Of a stretch of DNA of 64,000 nt, positions 34,801 through 46,404 are shown in pieces (the first letter of the stretch is position 1; each line of letters opens with the position of its first letter). The notes beneath the pieces were generated by a model. It searched no databases. It worked only from the letters and a program-made list of their open reading frames with translations, and had not been told where the DNA came from. A program made the translations under genes and the position numbers. The stretch is taken from contig JBAIAC010000131.1 in NCBI GenBank assembly GCA_037349315.1, forward strand, positions 744,001 to 808,000. The letters are read 5' to 3'. The stretch comes from Chelydra serpentina (lineage: Eukaryota; Chordata; Testudines; Chelydridae).

Positions 34801-36665
34801 GATGGGGGTAGAGGTTGGGCTCCAACCATGAGGGTCCCTTGGCGCAAGCCTAGTGCCCATTAGAGCAGCAGTGTGCTCCCCAGGCCCAGGAATTTCTCTG
34901 TGCTAGGGGCAGTGATTGCCCTTCGGCCTCTCTTCCCTGGGGAGGCCTGGCTCTAGGGATCGGGCAGCAGCGATGCAGCTCCATGGCTGGTTCTAGCAAA
35001 GCTCCCTCTACTGCCCCCGCTGCACCCCTCTGGGCCTTGGGGCTCTATGGAGAAAGCTGGGCCTGGGTTACAACCAGGGGTCACCAGTCATGCAAACTGC
35101 ATCCACAAAGATGTCCCTGGTGTGCCACAAACTTGCCCCATGTCAGTTCTTGGGGCTGGCCGGGGGGTGGGGTATGTTAGGCAGCGAGCCCTGCCCTGCC
35201 CTTGGTGGTGATTTGGAGGGCGGGGGTTCAGGATGTGGCTCCTTCCCCTGGGCCCAGAAATCTCAGGCCAGGGGCCTTTCCCCTTCCCAGCACTGCTGCT
35301 GTGGTCAGTCCTGGGCTTAGAGGGAGTATGCCTCCTGCTGAGCTCTGCCCTGTGGGTGGCACAGCACCCCACCACTACACTGGGGCATTGGGGTCAGCAG
35401 AGGCTATGGGGAGAGCGCCCCCTGCTGAGCTCCCCACCCCGCTCCCTGCAGCACAGCGCCCCCTATTACTGCGCTGGGGTCAGCAGCCCCCTTCTCTCCC
35501 TTGGCCTCCCACCCAAGCACTGACGAGGTTGGCGCCTGTCAGGGCTGTGAGTGGATGGTATCCCTGTGTGAACCCAACCCTCCACCTCGTGCATCCCCAA
35601 GGGAGGGCAGCAATGCACATGCAGCTTTTGCCTCTCCCAGCCAGCACCTTAGCTCAGCTCGGGGCCCGGCTGGCTGGATCACAGCTAGGCTTTCGTCCTA
35701 GGTGGGAGCCTCAGGGAGGCCTGAGCCTGCAAACTGCTGCCCTGCTCCCCCAGCACCCCCTTCCCATTCTGTGTCAGCCTCTTGTCTCCCTGCTGTGCAG
35801 CGAGGGGTCTCCCGGCCCCAATCAGGCTTGTTCTCCAGCCTGGTGGTACTTCCCTAAAGGTGCCAGCACCAGTGTGTGTGAGGGATCCCCTCGGGGCCCC
35901 AGTCACAGCGGCTCTGAGTGTGTTGCAGCCCCAGCCTCTTGCTCAGACTGGAACGGCCCCTGGCTCATGCCCTGGTGTTGGCGGAGACGGTAGGGCTCTC
36001 ATTCTTGGGATGCAGGGTTCCCATCAGCTTCACATGCCCCCTCTGCCTTCCCCAGGGAAATGCAACCAGACCCCGGATGGGGATAGCTGGGCATCCCCTG
36101 GTTTAGGGCCAAGTTTGCCTCATCAGATCCAGGGGTCACCCCCAGCCCTCACCAGCTAGGCAGCCCCCTCTGCTCTCAAACTGGCTAGAGCCTGGTTTCC
36201 AGGCAAGGAATGGAGTTTGACCACCCAGTCCCCAGAAGCAGGCAGAGTGTTAGATGAGTGGGACAAGGAGGAACCCAGCAGCTATCTGCACAGCTCCAGT
36301 GTCAATTATCCCATCCTCAAGGCCACTACATGGTGGCAGAGCATTGGCAAAGCAGCCAGGGCCCCAGGGAGGCAGAGCCCAGGAACCATCTTACACCCAA
36401 AGACAGGAGAAGTGAGCACCTGGCTGGCAAGAGGCAAGGCTGTGAGCATTGCCTGGGGGAACTGGGGGCCTGCATGGTGCAGGGGGGCTGAGCACTGGCC
36501 TTGCTCAGAGGAAATGTGTCTGTTCTCTGGCTCTTACCCGCACAGGGACGTTTCTGTACTGCCCACAAACACCAGGGGGTTGGTGTAATCGGCCATTTCT
36601 GTTCAGCCAAGGCCTACAGCTAGAATGGGTGCACATTGGGATGCAGCGGGGTTGGCAAAACTGTG
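31841..36665. other. 3' flank of OGDH, no gene recognised
   Basis: GC-rich sequence with many short overlapping frames on both strands but no protein I recognise and no convincing splice-site series. It includes a hAT-end-like fragment (32549-32650), a CA microsatellite (34117-34135) and AATAAA hexamers at 34205 and 34507. Some of it may be long 3' UTR or noncoding transcript. Confidence 0.5.
32549..32650. repeat. Truncated hAT-end fragment
   Basis: AGGGTGAGCATACATCCCATTTTGGCTGGGACAGTCCC resembles the TAGGGTGACCA terminal family at 40230 and 41787, but only one end is present. Confidence 0.45.
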
Positions 36666-36669
36666 GGGA

Positions 36670-36975
36670 GACGGATGCAGGGCTGGGTTAGCTGCGGGTC
36701 AGGATTGAGGGGCACTGGCAGAGCTGGGGTCAGGGAGCCCAGGGATGGGATAGCAGGGGGAGTGCAGGTCAGGGCTGAGGTGCACCAGGAGAGCAGTGGG
36801 GGAAGGGAGCCCAGGGCTGGGATAGCAGAGCACAGTGGGTTGGGATTGAGGGGATTGTAGAGCTGTGTGTGCAGGGGGAGCCCAGGGCTGGGATAGCAGA
36901 GGGCTGCAGGTCAGGACTGAGATGTACCAGAAGAGTTGGGGCAGGGAGGGAAGCCCAGGGCTGGGCTAGCAATGT
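36670..36975. repeat. Degenerate minisatellite, about 72 bp x 4
   Basis: The phrase GCCCAGGGCTGGGATAGCAG or a close variant recurs near 36737, 36808, 36880 and 36952 at about 72 bp spacing, with GGTCAGGAcTGAGG-type sequence between. Confidence 0.75.
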
Positions 36976-37712
36976 AGGTTTGTGGGGTTTTTGTGTCAGG
37001 GGTCGGAGTGTCAATTTTCATGGCATTTTGCTTGGTTCTGCAGAAGCCGGGCACACTCATGGCGCTGGTGCCAGTGCTTGGCTACCCCTCCCTTCTCAGG
37101 CTGGGAGCTGACCCCCCACTGCTCTTTCCCCTTTATATTTCAATCCTTGACTCTTAATCCAAAGTAGCTAGCACCCCTGCCAAAGCATCTGAATTGGGCT
37201 GACCCAAGATCCCTGACAGCAGCCGGACAAGGAAGCTAGTGAGGGAGGTGTAGCAGGAAGGAATATTAACATCTGCCAGCAGGGGAACACATGGTACGGC
37301 ACAATAATTCCGGAGAGAGAGAAGCACATAAAGAAGAATCAGGGAGGGGCTGCTTGGAGCTGACAAAAGTACCCAGCCTAAAGTGCAGAGGCTGCTAAGT
37401 GCACGTATTCCCTTGGTTAAGATTTGTAAGGAAAACATACCAGGCCTGCTTCTCCCAGCACTGATAGTAACTAGACTGTTGCACAGTGGGGCAGATTCTG
37501 ACTGGGGCATAGATGTAAATGGTGCCAGGCAGGGCAAAGTAAAGACTGCAGCCAAAAGGCTAACTAGAGCAAGATGAAATTTTGAAACTCCATCATCATA
37601 GAAAGAAAGCAAATCCTTTAATAACCAAGGTCCAGACATGAATTTAACAATGAGACCCTGAACTCTGATGTCAACAAATGAAAATAAACAGGCAGGAAGA
37701 ACTTACTTACTT
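36976..37712. other. No gene or clear repeat seen
   Basis: Intergenic sequence. A 161-codon minus-strand frame (37154-37639) has no recognisable similarity and is probably chance. Confidence 0.45.
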
Positions 37713-37806
37713 GATCTAGTTGGGGTTGGTCCTGCTTTGAGCAGGGGGTTGGACTAGATGACCTCCTGAGGTCCCTTCCAACCCTGAGATTCTATGATTC
37801 TATGAT
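37713..37806 (+). mobile_element. CR1 3' terminus only
   Basis: Less than 100 bp: the last codons, the short 3' UTR (GGGTTGGTCCTGCTTTGAGC) and the ATTCTATGATTCTATGAT tail, essentially identical to the young copies. It is an extreme 5' truncation. Confidence 0.9.
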
Positions 37807-37846
37807 ACAAAATAGAGGCAGGCACACGTGGAACATATAAATCAAT

Positions 37847-37959
37847 AAAGGGTCCTGTGGCACCTTATAGACTAACAGACTACCTCTGTTAGTCTATAAG
37901 GTGCCACAGGACCCTTTGTCGCTTCTACAGATCCAGACTAACACGGCTACCCCTCTGAT
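37847..37959. mobile_element. Foldback retroposon with 12 bp target duplication
   Basis: Perfect 33 bp inverted arms at 37847-37879 and 37885-37917 around a 5-base loop, followed by the rest of the GTAGCC...GTTAGTCTG repeat (reverse orientation) to 37959. The flanks ATATAAATCAAT at 37835-37846 and 37960-37971 are an exact 12 bp duplication, showing that the whole inverted structure arrived in a single insertion. Confidence 0.8.
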
Positions 37960-37971
37960 ATATAAATCAAT

Positions 37972-38503
37972 GAATCTCTGGGCAATTGCCAGAGCAAAAC
38001 AACAGACTGAGGATTATTTTGGAAAAGGGAGGTAGCGGGAGCTTGGGATAAAAGCAAATGTGGTACCACTAAGAAAAAGGATCCTGGCGATGACTTAGTG
38101 CTAATTATTAATGTTGTTTATTAATTAACTTCTGACCCTTGTGAAATAATAGAAGAAATCAGACACCCAAAGCTTCCGGAGGAGTGATGAAAAATAGGCC
38201 ACGGAAATGCTTACAAATAATAGAACATTCAAACAACTCCTGGTTGGGGAGAATTTCACACTGAACTGACACTGAGAGTCTGGTCGTGTGTTGCCTGCAT
38301 TCTTACCCATGGATTCTGTTAAATCGGGATTGAAAACTCAGCTGGGGGCTGAGTTAGGGCATGGTTAGGGCACTATGTCTCTACTCACTTCACCTCACAT
38401 GATGAAAGGGTGGAACCATACAGTGCTGAATTAGGGTGGAGATGTTTAGTTAGGTGCTGCAGAAACCTGCGGCCTACGTGGTTTTATGTCTTCTCTTCTT
38501 TAA
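37972..38503. other. No gene or clear repeat seen
   Basis: A/T-richer intergenic DNA. No coding similarity recognised. Confidence 0.4.
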
Positions 38504-38508
38504 CGAGC

Positions 38509-39321
38509 TGTCAGGGTTCCCTCCCCACTCTAAACTCTACAGTAAAGACGTGGGGACCCACATTCAGAGCCCCTAAACTTATTTTTACCAGCTTAGGTTA
38601 AATCCCCCAAGGTACAAAATTCCCTGCACCCTGAGAAATGCTTCTCGCTGCCACCATCAAGTATCTAACAGGAATCCAGGAAAGGAATCACTTGAACTTC
38701 CCTCCCCCGCAAAATACCCCCTCAAGCCGTACACCCCCTTTCCTGGGGAAGCTTGAGAACAATCTCCCAACCAATTGGTTACACAGTGATCTAAAAACCC
38801 ACCCCCTGGGTTTTAACACCATAGAAAACAGTCAGCTTCTTAAAAGAAGGATTTTATTAAAAATAAAGAAGGTAAAATCATCTCTGTAAAATCAGGATGG
38901 TAACTATTTCACAGGGCACTATATTTCCAAACTCAGAGAGATTTCCCCCTCTGGACAAAACCTTAAAGTTACAGAAAACCATGAATAACCCCCACCCCCT
39001 TGCCCCTTCTAACACAGGGAATACACCATGCCGAAATTAAACAGAAATCTATGCGCTATGCTATCTAAACTTACTTCAGAAAAGGGAGGTTTGATTTTCT
39101 GCAGGTTCCTTCTGTCTTCCAAGATCACTCTGACCCAGACAAAGACACACACTAAAACCTTCCCCCCTCCCAAAGTTTGAAAGTATCTTGTCCCCTTATT
39201 GGTCAGATGCCAGCCAGGTCAGGTGTCAGTCTGGCTACCTGCATTTCTTAACCCTTTACTGGAAAGAGGATTTTATAGCACTGCATCAGACCCTCTCCCC
39301 CTTCCCTTCATATTTATGACA
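38509..39321 (-). mobile_element. Solo LTR C
   Basis: TGTCAGGG...TTATGACA termini (TG...CA) with an exact 5 bp CGAGC duplication (38504-38508 and 39322-39326); 813 bp. The minus strand carries a TATAAAA-type box (about 39270) and an AATAAA (about 38860) in LTR-like order, so it is placed on the minus strand. No internal region is adjacent, so it is a solo LTR. Confidence 0.8.
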
Positions 39322-39460
39322 CGAGCTGAAAGAGAGTGGAGAGAATGTTCATTAATTGCATTGGCTAGATTAATTGCAGGGCTGCGAATACCAGTGAGGA
39401 TGGAGAAATAACCAAAGAAGGGCATGAAACTAGGGGGAGAATATAAAACCATGGCACTTA

Positions 39461-39705
39461 ATTTGAGAGGAAGGATTGCCCAATGCTTAGGGAGCTAGCG
39501 TTCAGATTCCTACTCTGCCATAGACCCTCTGTGTGATTTCAGGTAGGTCAGTTAGGCCCAGATCCTCAAAGGTATTGGGTGCCCCACTCCCATTGAGTTT
39601 ATATTGCTATCTGTGCCTCAGTTTCCCATCTGTACAATGGGGACAATACCTCTGCCCTGCCACGCAGAGGTGTCGTGAGGATAAAAGCTGCTATGGTTTG
39701 AGTGA
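39461..39705 (+). repeat. MIR-like SINE relic
   Basis: CTGTGTGATTTCAGGTAGGTCA and GTGCCTCAGTTTCCCATCTG, with ACAATGGGGACAATACC, follow MIR order. An inserted stretch around 39556-39605 (GGCCCAGATCCTCAAAGG) interrupts it. Confidence 0.6.
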
Positions 39706-39722
39706 TGTGTCATTGAGCCTCG

Positions 39723-39723
<1 letters not shown>

Positions 39724-39763
<40 letters not shown>
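39724..39763. repeat. Poly-G tract of 40 bases
   Basis: An uninterrupted run of G between CGC and AGTC. Strong potential for G-quadruplex or sequencing slippage, so the true length may differ. Confidence 0.9.
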
Positions 39764-39764
<1 letters not shown>

Positions 39765-40063
39765 GTCTAGCTGCCATCCTTCAGTTACGATAGCTGTACA
39801 AGACAGTGCAACTCCATTATGAGATAATAGCAGTCTTCACCCCAAACGCAGCCCAAAACAAAGGCACACATGGGTCTGCTCAGGACTCAGAACTATGTGG
39901 GTGAAGGAGGTTTTGCTTGGCGGTGTTTGGTGGGAGCGTGTGCCTCTGAGAGAAGAGGCAGAAGTGGTCAAAAAGCCAGGCAGACAGTAACAGAAGGGCT
40001 GGCACTCTGCAGGATCTCAGAAGCATGTCCAGCCATTTACATGCCCCAGAAGTCATAGGAGGA

Positions 40064-40112
40064 GATCTCTCTCTCTCTCGCTCTCTCTCTCTCGCTCACA
40101 CACACACACTCT
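40064..40112. repeat. CT/CA microsatellite
   Basis: CT repeats with occasional CG followed by ACACACAC. Confidence 0.9.
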
Positions 40113-40229
40113 GAAGCTTCATTGCCCTGGAAGAACGCTGCAGGAGGGTGGTGGGTGGCGAGGGTGCTGGAGGCAGGACCTGACCTGGGAGGTTAAGACC
40201 AAAAGCCTTGAGCTGGCTTCAGGTGCAGG

Positions 40230-40351
40230 TAGGGTGACCAGACAGCAAGTGTGAAAAATCGGGATGGGGTGAGGGGTAATAGGAGCCTATATAAGAAAAA
40301 GACCCAATAATCGGGACTGTCCCTATGAAATTGGGACATCTGGTCACCCTA
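40230..40351. mobile_element. hAT-type MITE, copy 1
   Basis: 122 bp with ends TAGGGTGACCAGA and TCTGGTCACCCTA, flanked by exact GGTGCAGG duplications (40222-40229 and 40352-40359). The centre holds AAATCGGGAT and a TATATAAG. Confidence 0.9.
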
Positions 40352-40359
40352 GGTGCAGG

Positions 40360-41786
40360 GGCAGCTCGGGAGGGACAGATGTCACACTCTGCTGGGGACA
40401 GTTCTGTGGTTACCCTGAGCAGAGATGTCGCTAACCAAGACATGGGCTGTTACTTTTGGTTCCTTCTAGCGTGTCTCAGCAGCAGGAGGCCAAGCAGGAT
40501 TCGGCCCTGGGCCGACAAAGCCCCGGGAGCCCTATGCCACCCCTGCCCATGTGGCCGGGCTGGTCCAAGGTCCCTGACCCCTTCCTCGCTCCTTGGTCTC
40601 TCTGTGCACTGAGTCCCATTCTGTGGGAGCCACGGGTACTCCGTGAAATCGCAGCAGCTTTGAGCCTGGGCTGGCTTTGGACCCATGACCTTGGAGCCAA
40701 AAGGCAGGGGGGGATCATCTCATGCCCAGCCTTGCACAGCCTAGCCCCGCTGCTTCCTGCACGAGGCTGGCTTCTCTCGAGCTCTGGGCTGTAAGTGCTG
40801 GAGCCCACGGAGTACATAATGGCAGGTCCCCGGGCAGCGACTGGCCAAACTGGACCCTTGCTCCAGCCCCTCAGGAAGGAAAAAGGAGCTGCTCCCTGGA
40901 TGAGTCATTTCCTGGCCTCCTGCTCCCCTCCTGCTTCCTTCCTCCTCCATGGCCATGGAGCAGGACCTCCTCCTGCCTGAGACAGGAGATGGCGCCTGTC
41001 GTACAGGAGGGACCTAATTAAAATGGGAGGGGGGAGGACGGGGGAGGACTGAAGAAAGTGATGCGTCGGTGTGTGAGAGAGACTGAACCAGGGGGGAAGT
41101 TTTAATCCCAGCCCCACAAAGAACATGGGCCCTGAGGGCAGGGGAGGCCCAGACACCCTGTGCCCCCAGCTCGCGGCCCACCTTGCCTCTGGCTGTCCCT
41201 CCCAGTTCACAGCATTCCCCCTTCCTCCCCAGCTGATGGCTACCCTGAGGTGGGCAAGGGGGCAGCTGGACCCGCCTGTGGGACAGGAGACAGAGACTCA
41301 GCAGCCGCCCTTAAGGCTGCCTGGCTAACCACTATGGCAGGGCTAAGGAAGCAGAGCAGGAGCATAGCTGCTGTCGCCACAGCAACAGCCATTCACCTTG
41401 CCTGGCAGCAAGGGGGGGAAGCATTACAGCCCCCCTCTCTGTCCTGCTTCCCATTCCACCTCTTTCAGCCAGGCTTGAGGGGCTGAGAGAGGAGCCAGAG
41501 GTGCCAGCAGGGCAAAGGCAGGGCTGGCATAGCCTGGAGGAGAGCGTGTGAGTGGCACAGAGCTCACCCCCAGCTGGCACAAGCAGCAGAGCCCCTCATG
41601 CTGGGGGGCGGGCAGCCCTGGGTCAGCTGCATCAGAAGCATCAGAGGGGGTCAGCTGCATCGTTCCCAGCTGATTTGGGGCCCTCATCTGTGAGGTGGCA
41701 CAGCCTGGAGGAGTTGCCACCCGGCCCCGTGGGGTCAGCATTGGCCCTATGCAGCAAGCTGGGAAAGGGGCCACTAGACTCCTAGT
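40360..41786. other. No gene recognised
   Basis: GC-rich unique sequence with many overlapping short frames on both strands. No protein similarity or splice pattern I can defend. Confidence 0.45.
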
Positions 41787-41909
41787 TAGGGTGACCACAC
41801 AGCAAGTGTGAAAAATCGGGATGGGAGTGGGGGGTAATAGGAACCTATATAAGAAAAACACTCAAAAATCGGGACTGTCCCTATATAATCAGGACATCTG
41901 GTCACCCTA
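41787..41909. mobile_element. hAT-type MITE, copy 2
   Basis: 123 bp close relative of 40230-40351, flanked by exact CTCCTAGT duplications (41779-41786 and 41910-41917). Confidence 0.9.
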
Positions 41910-41917
41910 CTCCTAGT

Positions 41918-43223
41918 GGGGGAGGCGCAGGTTTGGGAAGTCCCAGATGGGCTAGAGAGAGCAGACCCGTGGCCAGGAGAGAACAGGGGCCCAGGGCAGC
42001 CTCAGCACCTCACAGATCAGGGCCCCAAATCAGCTGGGAATGATGCAGTCCTCCGGGTGGCAACTCCAGGGCCACACGCAGCCCTGCAGGCCAAGGGGAT
42101 TCAAACAAAAGCGAGTGTGAGTGATGGCCACAGCTGATTATAGTGCAACAGAGATGACAGAACGCAAGCCAGGCTTCGGAGCACAAATAGGCTCGGCCTA
42201 AGCTCAGCAAGCAGAGGCTTGCCTCCACGGGCAGGGCTGCAGCACTTTCCAGCCAGCAGGCAGGCCCAGCGTTTCATAAAGCCCCGACTCATTGAGGTAC
42301 AGCCTCAGGAAATGGGTACAGAGGGTCCTACCACTCTGGGTTGTACTGCATCAGGCTTCTGGCTTTAAATATACACACACACACTCCTAGCGCTCTCGCT
42401 CGCTTTCTTTCGCTCTCACACACATATGCTGGCCTATTTTATACACACACAGCATTTATAATCTGCTTTTGCTGGATTCCCATTGACTTTTCTGGGTTGG
42501 TACAAAGGTGGTCACTTGAGCAATACCTTACGTCAACGGTCACGTCAATAGTGGCTGGCCTCTGTCACGCTAGGAGCTCAACAGCTGCTGCTTGCCAAGA
42601 GGAGGTGTCTGGCACCAGCTTTTATGCTGGGTGCCCTGTGCCAGACTCTCCCTCCGACTGTGGGGATGTCCGGTACCCACCTTGTGGCAGCACTACGACC
42701 CTGCACACACCTGGCCAAAGCACCTGCGTTTACCTCCCCACATGTGTGGGCCAGGAGCAGGGGAGGTGTGAGCAGCCAGGTGCCTTGATTGGGAGAGTCA
42801 AACTCCCTTCCAGTCCTCCCTCGTCACCACAGTCCCTCTGCCTTGCACCTGCCTCCCTGGGGGAGGGGATCCCAGCTCCTCTGTCTCGGCCCCACTGGAG
42901 ACTTGCTGCTCTCATCCAGTGAAAATCTCCCTCTTAGCCTTGCGCTCCAAACATAGTCCAGCAGGGGCCACTGGAGGGCAGGGGCCAGTGGTTGGCATAC
43001 CCCTGGATCCAGAGCTGCATTGCACCCCCAGTTGCTTATTTGAATGATTTGGGGGTTCTGATGGAGAGCCCATATTGGACACCTGCCCATCCTTCTCTGC
43101 CTCTAGGACCGCTATCCTTTGTAGGAGTTGTGAACTAATTGCTGAGCTTGCACTGTCCAAGGGACTCCTGAGTAGTGTAAGACAGTATATTTCTGGGGTG
43201 CAGGGCTGGGTGATTGGCTGGTG
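41918..43223. other. No gene recognised
   Basis: Intergenic. It includes short CA/CT stretches at 42370-42425. The 193-codon frame at 42341 starts in a simple repeat and shows no similarity I recognise. Confidence 0.4.
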
Positions 43224-43231
43224 CCTCTCTC

Positions 43232-43661
43232 CAGGGCCGGCTTCAGGCACCAGCTGACCAAGCACGTGCTTGGGGCGGCACCTTCGGGGCAGCCAATCTT
43301 GGGGCAGCGCTCAGTTTTGTTTTGTTTTTTTAAACACACTTCGGTGGGGCGGCACTTGGGAGAGGGGTGGGAGCTGGTGGGGGGTTGTTGGGGCATGGTG
43401 CTCAGGGAGGATTGTTGCGGCGGGGCGGCGCGGCACTTGGGGGGTTGTTGCAGTGGGGCGCTCCGGGCGGGAGAGGCACTTGGGGTGGAGTTGTTGCGGT
43501 GCAGCACTCGGGGGAGGATTGTTGCGGTGGGGCGGTGGCACTCAGGGGGGTTGTTTCAGCGTGGCACTCGGTGGGGTGTTGGTTTTTTTTGTTTTGGCAG
43601 GGCGGCGCTTGGTTGTTGTTTTTTTTGCTTGGGGGCGGCAAAAAAGTTAGAGCCGGCCCTG
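43232..43661. mobile_element. hAT-type non-autonomous element with GC/TTGTT repeats
   Basis: Ends CAGGGCCGGCTTCAGG and TAGAGCCGGCCCTG, flanked by exact CCTCTCTC duplications (43224-43231 and 43662-43669). The interior is an irregular GGGGCGGC...GTTGTTG minisatellite. Long frames on both strands here are by-products of the repeat. Confidence 0.85.
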
Positions 43662-43723
43662 CCTCTCTCTGTATAATTCATGACTGGCTTAAAAAATATA
43701 TAAATGGAGATATGCTAATCTCC

Positions 43724-43900
43724 TAGAACTGGAACAACCTTGAAAGGTCATTGAGTCTAGTCCCCTGCCTTCACTAGCAGGACCAAGTACTGTCCCCTGA
43801 CAGATTTTTGCCCCAGATCCCTAAACGACCCCCTCAAAAATTGAACTCACAACCCTGGGTTTAGCAGGCCAATGCTCAAACCACTGAACTATCCCTCCCT
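43724..43900 (-). mobile_element. tRNA-headed SINE, worn copy
   Basis: Minus-strand AGTGGTTTGAGCATTGGCC and GGTTGTGAGTTCAATTTTTG followed by a decayed CR1-like tail. More diverged than the copy at 9712-9892. Confidence 0.7.
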
Positions 43901-44215
43901 GCTTGGAGACCCTTCATGCAATTTAGCTGGGTTTGGGTCTCCACATGCTGACGGCTGAGTGATCACAGCGCCTGGAGGGGTTGCTATTTGTCACTGGCAT
44001 AGCTTTGTGACAGCCATACCAGCCTGGAGCGGTAAGGGGGCCCAGCAATCCCACAGTTCCAGGTTGTACCCCAAGGATCCCATCACAGTAAGAAGGATGA
44101 AATACACAGCTTGTAGCTCTGAGTGAGATTTGCACTTCATACACCAGTGTAGAGATTTTAAATGAGACTTTAAGTGTAGAGGCTGGAAACAGTCAAGGAA
44201 AGGTTACGCTTTTTC

Positions 44216-45319
44216 TGACACTCTGTATCTTGAGGGAGCACCCTGCACCCCCATGTTCATCCTTATACTATGGTTGTGTGGTATCCAATGCAAAGTTTGT
44301 CATGTCGGGTGTCTTTGGAAGGCTCATGATGCACTGAGCATTGTTGTTATAGTAATGTTATAGGTTGTAATTTCATGTATATAGTTATGAAGCTGAAAAT
44401 GTGTCCTCATGGCTAAAACAAGCCCAGGCAAAAACTCTCCAGGAGCAGAGGCCCAGGCAAAACTCTCCAGCAGCAGAGGGGCAGTCCACACCTCATCAGG
44501 GCATGTATGGGACAAACCCAGCCCAGCCTCACAGGAACAAAGGACACTGGCCTAGGCAGCAACAAAGGGTCTGTTGGACTCTCCAGTGAGTCACCCCACT
44601 TCTCTTGGTCAGTTTGGGACTGCGATGAGGTAATGCTCACCTGACTCTTAAGTGAGGGGAGCAAAGCCAAGAGGGAAGAAAGAACATGATAAAAGGGAGA
44701 GATGTTTGCCATGATCTTCCTCTCTCTTCCACCTACATCTACAGACACCACCAAGCGACTGAAGCGCTGATCAAAGGGGAGAGCCTGGCTGAAGAGCAAC
44801 CAGCCAGCCTGTGGTGAGAAGCATCTAAGTTTATACGAGCACTGAAAGTGTTAAGATCAGCTTAGAATGTGTTTTGCTTTTATTTCGTTTGACCAAATCT
44901 GACTTGTTCTGCTTTGACTGATAGTCATTTAAAATCTATCTTTCGTAGTTAATAAATTTGTTTGTTTATTCTACCTGAAGCAGTGTGTTTGGTTTGAAGC
45001 ATGTCAGAGACTCCCCTTGGGATAACATATCAATTTCTTTATCCAGGGGGCATAACTGGACACTGCAAGACAGAGGGTCCTAGGGTTGTGTCTGGGACCG
45101 GAGATATTGGCTAGTGTCATTTGGTTGCACAATCCAAGCAGTGGCTGGCCAAAAGCGCTCACTCACATAACCAGGAGCAGCTTACATGCTAGAGGCTGTA
45201 TGTGAACAGCCCAGGAGTGGGGGTTCTCACAGCAGAGCAGGGTAAGGCTGGCTCCCAGAGTCGAGGATTGGGGTGGTCTAGCAGATCACCAGTCCAGATA
45301 ACACCAGGGAAACATCACA
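44216..45319 (+). mobile_element. 5' LTR of Gypsy-like element A
   Basis: Begins TGACACTCTGTATC and ends AACATCACA immediately before the leader of a gag region. It contains a GATAAAAG box (about 44686) and AATAAA (44951-44956) in the order expected for promoter then poly(A). A reverse-orientation relative lies at 61211-63057. The left boundary is approximate. Confidence 0.7.
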
Positions 45320-46256
45320 CTTTTGTTATTTTCAGTTTTCTTACTTTGGGAAAGGGAAATAGAAACAGAAAGGCATAAAAAGGACAAGGAGCAAGGATGA
45401 TGCAGTTGCAAGGTAGTGCTGTAGAAACTGCATGTAGCAGAAAAGGAGAAAGAGCAGCAATGAATCTTGGCGCTAAAAGAGGCAGAAAAGGCGAAAGAGG
45501 AAGCTGAACATAGAAGGGCCATGGAACTGAAAGAACTGGAAATAAGGGCCCAGAAACAAGCCAGGCGTTAGCACATTGGAGGGCCTTGGAACTGAAGCAG
45601 GTAGAGGTAGCAGCACATCAGTAGGTCCTAGAGCTGCAAGCCAAAGAAGCTGAGGAAAAGGAAGAAGAGCAGAGACACCAGTTGGACTTGATAGAAAAGC
45701 AGAAGCAGAACCAGAACCCTCCCACACCACTGATTCTCATCGGTCCAAAATTCCATAAATGGGACCAGTTGTGTCCTGCATACAAAGAGACAGAAGATAT
45801 CATGGAATATTTTACTACTTTGGAGAGGCTAGGTGCAGTTCATGAAATTTCTGGTAACAAGAGGATCCCCACTTTGGTTGCAAAGTTAACTGGTAAAGCT
45901 CTAAATATATTCCATGAAATGCTAATGCAAGATGCTTTAGGCTACTGTAAATTCAAAGAAATTGTTTTGAAACCATTTCAGATTACCCCCAAAACATATA
46001 GGGTGAAATTTAGAAATCTTAAGAGAAATGCTGGCATGAGTAATGGAAAATATGTAAACAGGATGAAAGATCTAGAGGGAAAGTGAGTGATGGGAAAAGG
46101 TGTTAAAAGTTTTGAACAAATGTTTAACCTTGTTGCTCAGGAGCATTTTCTAAGTATATGTAAAGATAATTTGAAACAGTGTCTATGGGATGAAAAGGTG
46201 AAAACTGTGGATGAGGTGGTGTCTCTAGTCAATGCCTTTGAGCAGACCCGGGAGTA
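45320..46256 (+). pseudogene. Gypsy A gag with SCAN-like capsid domain
   Basis: A Glu/Lys-rich N-terminal stretch (to about 45720) leads into FHKWDQLCPAYKETEDIMEY, LVAKLTGKALNIFHEM, FQITPKTYRVKFRNLKR, NGKYVNRMKDLEGK and then FEQMFNLVAQEHFLSICKDN, KVKTVDEVVSLVNAFEQTRE. The second half matches the layout of the SCAN/retroviral capsid C-terminal domain. A TGA at 46084 replaces a probable Trp codon, and frameshifts upstream break the N-terminal part. In Gypsy elements this protein forms the particle shell. Confidence 0.7.
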
Positions 46257-46404
46257 AGCTACAGACAGAAGGGTTTAAACCTGGTGGGAAGGGAGGATCA
46301 CATTTTACCCCTGGGAATAAGGAGGACGGATGGGAGACTGGGCATTCACCTCCCAAAAACCATTCCTCTAATCCCCGTCCCAAACCCCATGTAAAAACAG
46401 AAGA

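Noticed and set aside
35202..35993. 263-codon ORF downstream of OGDH
   Set aside because: GC-rich chance frame with overlapping frames on both strands and no recognisable domain or splice context.
41724..42137. Possible gene between the MITE and 42137
   Set aside because: Only short frames with no similarity; one crosses a MITE boundary.
43221..43726. Several ORFs of 119-151 codons
   Set aside because: They are translations of the GGGGCGGC/GTTGTT repeat within a hAT-type element.
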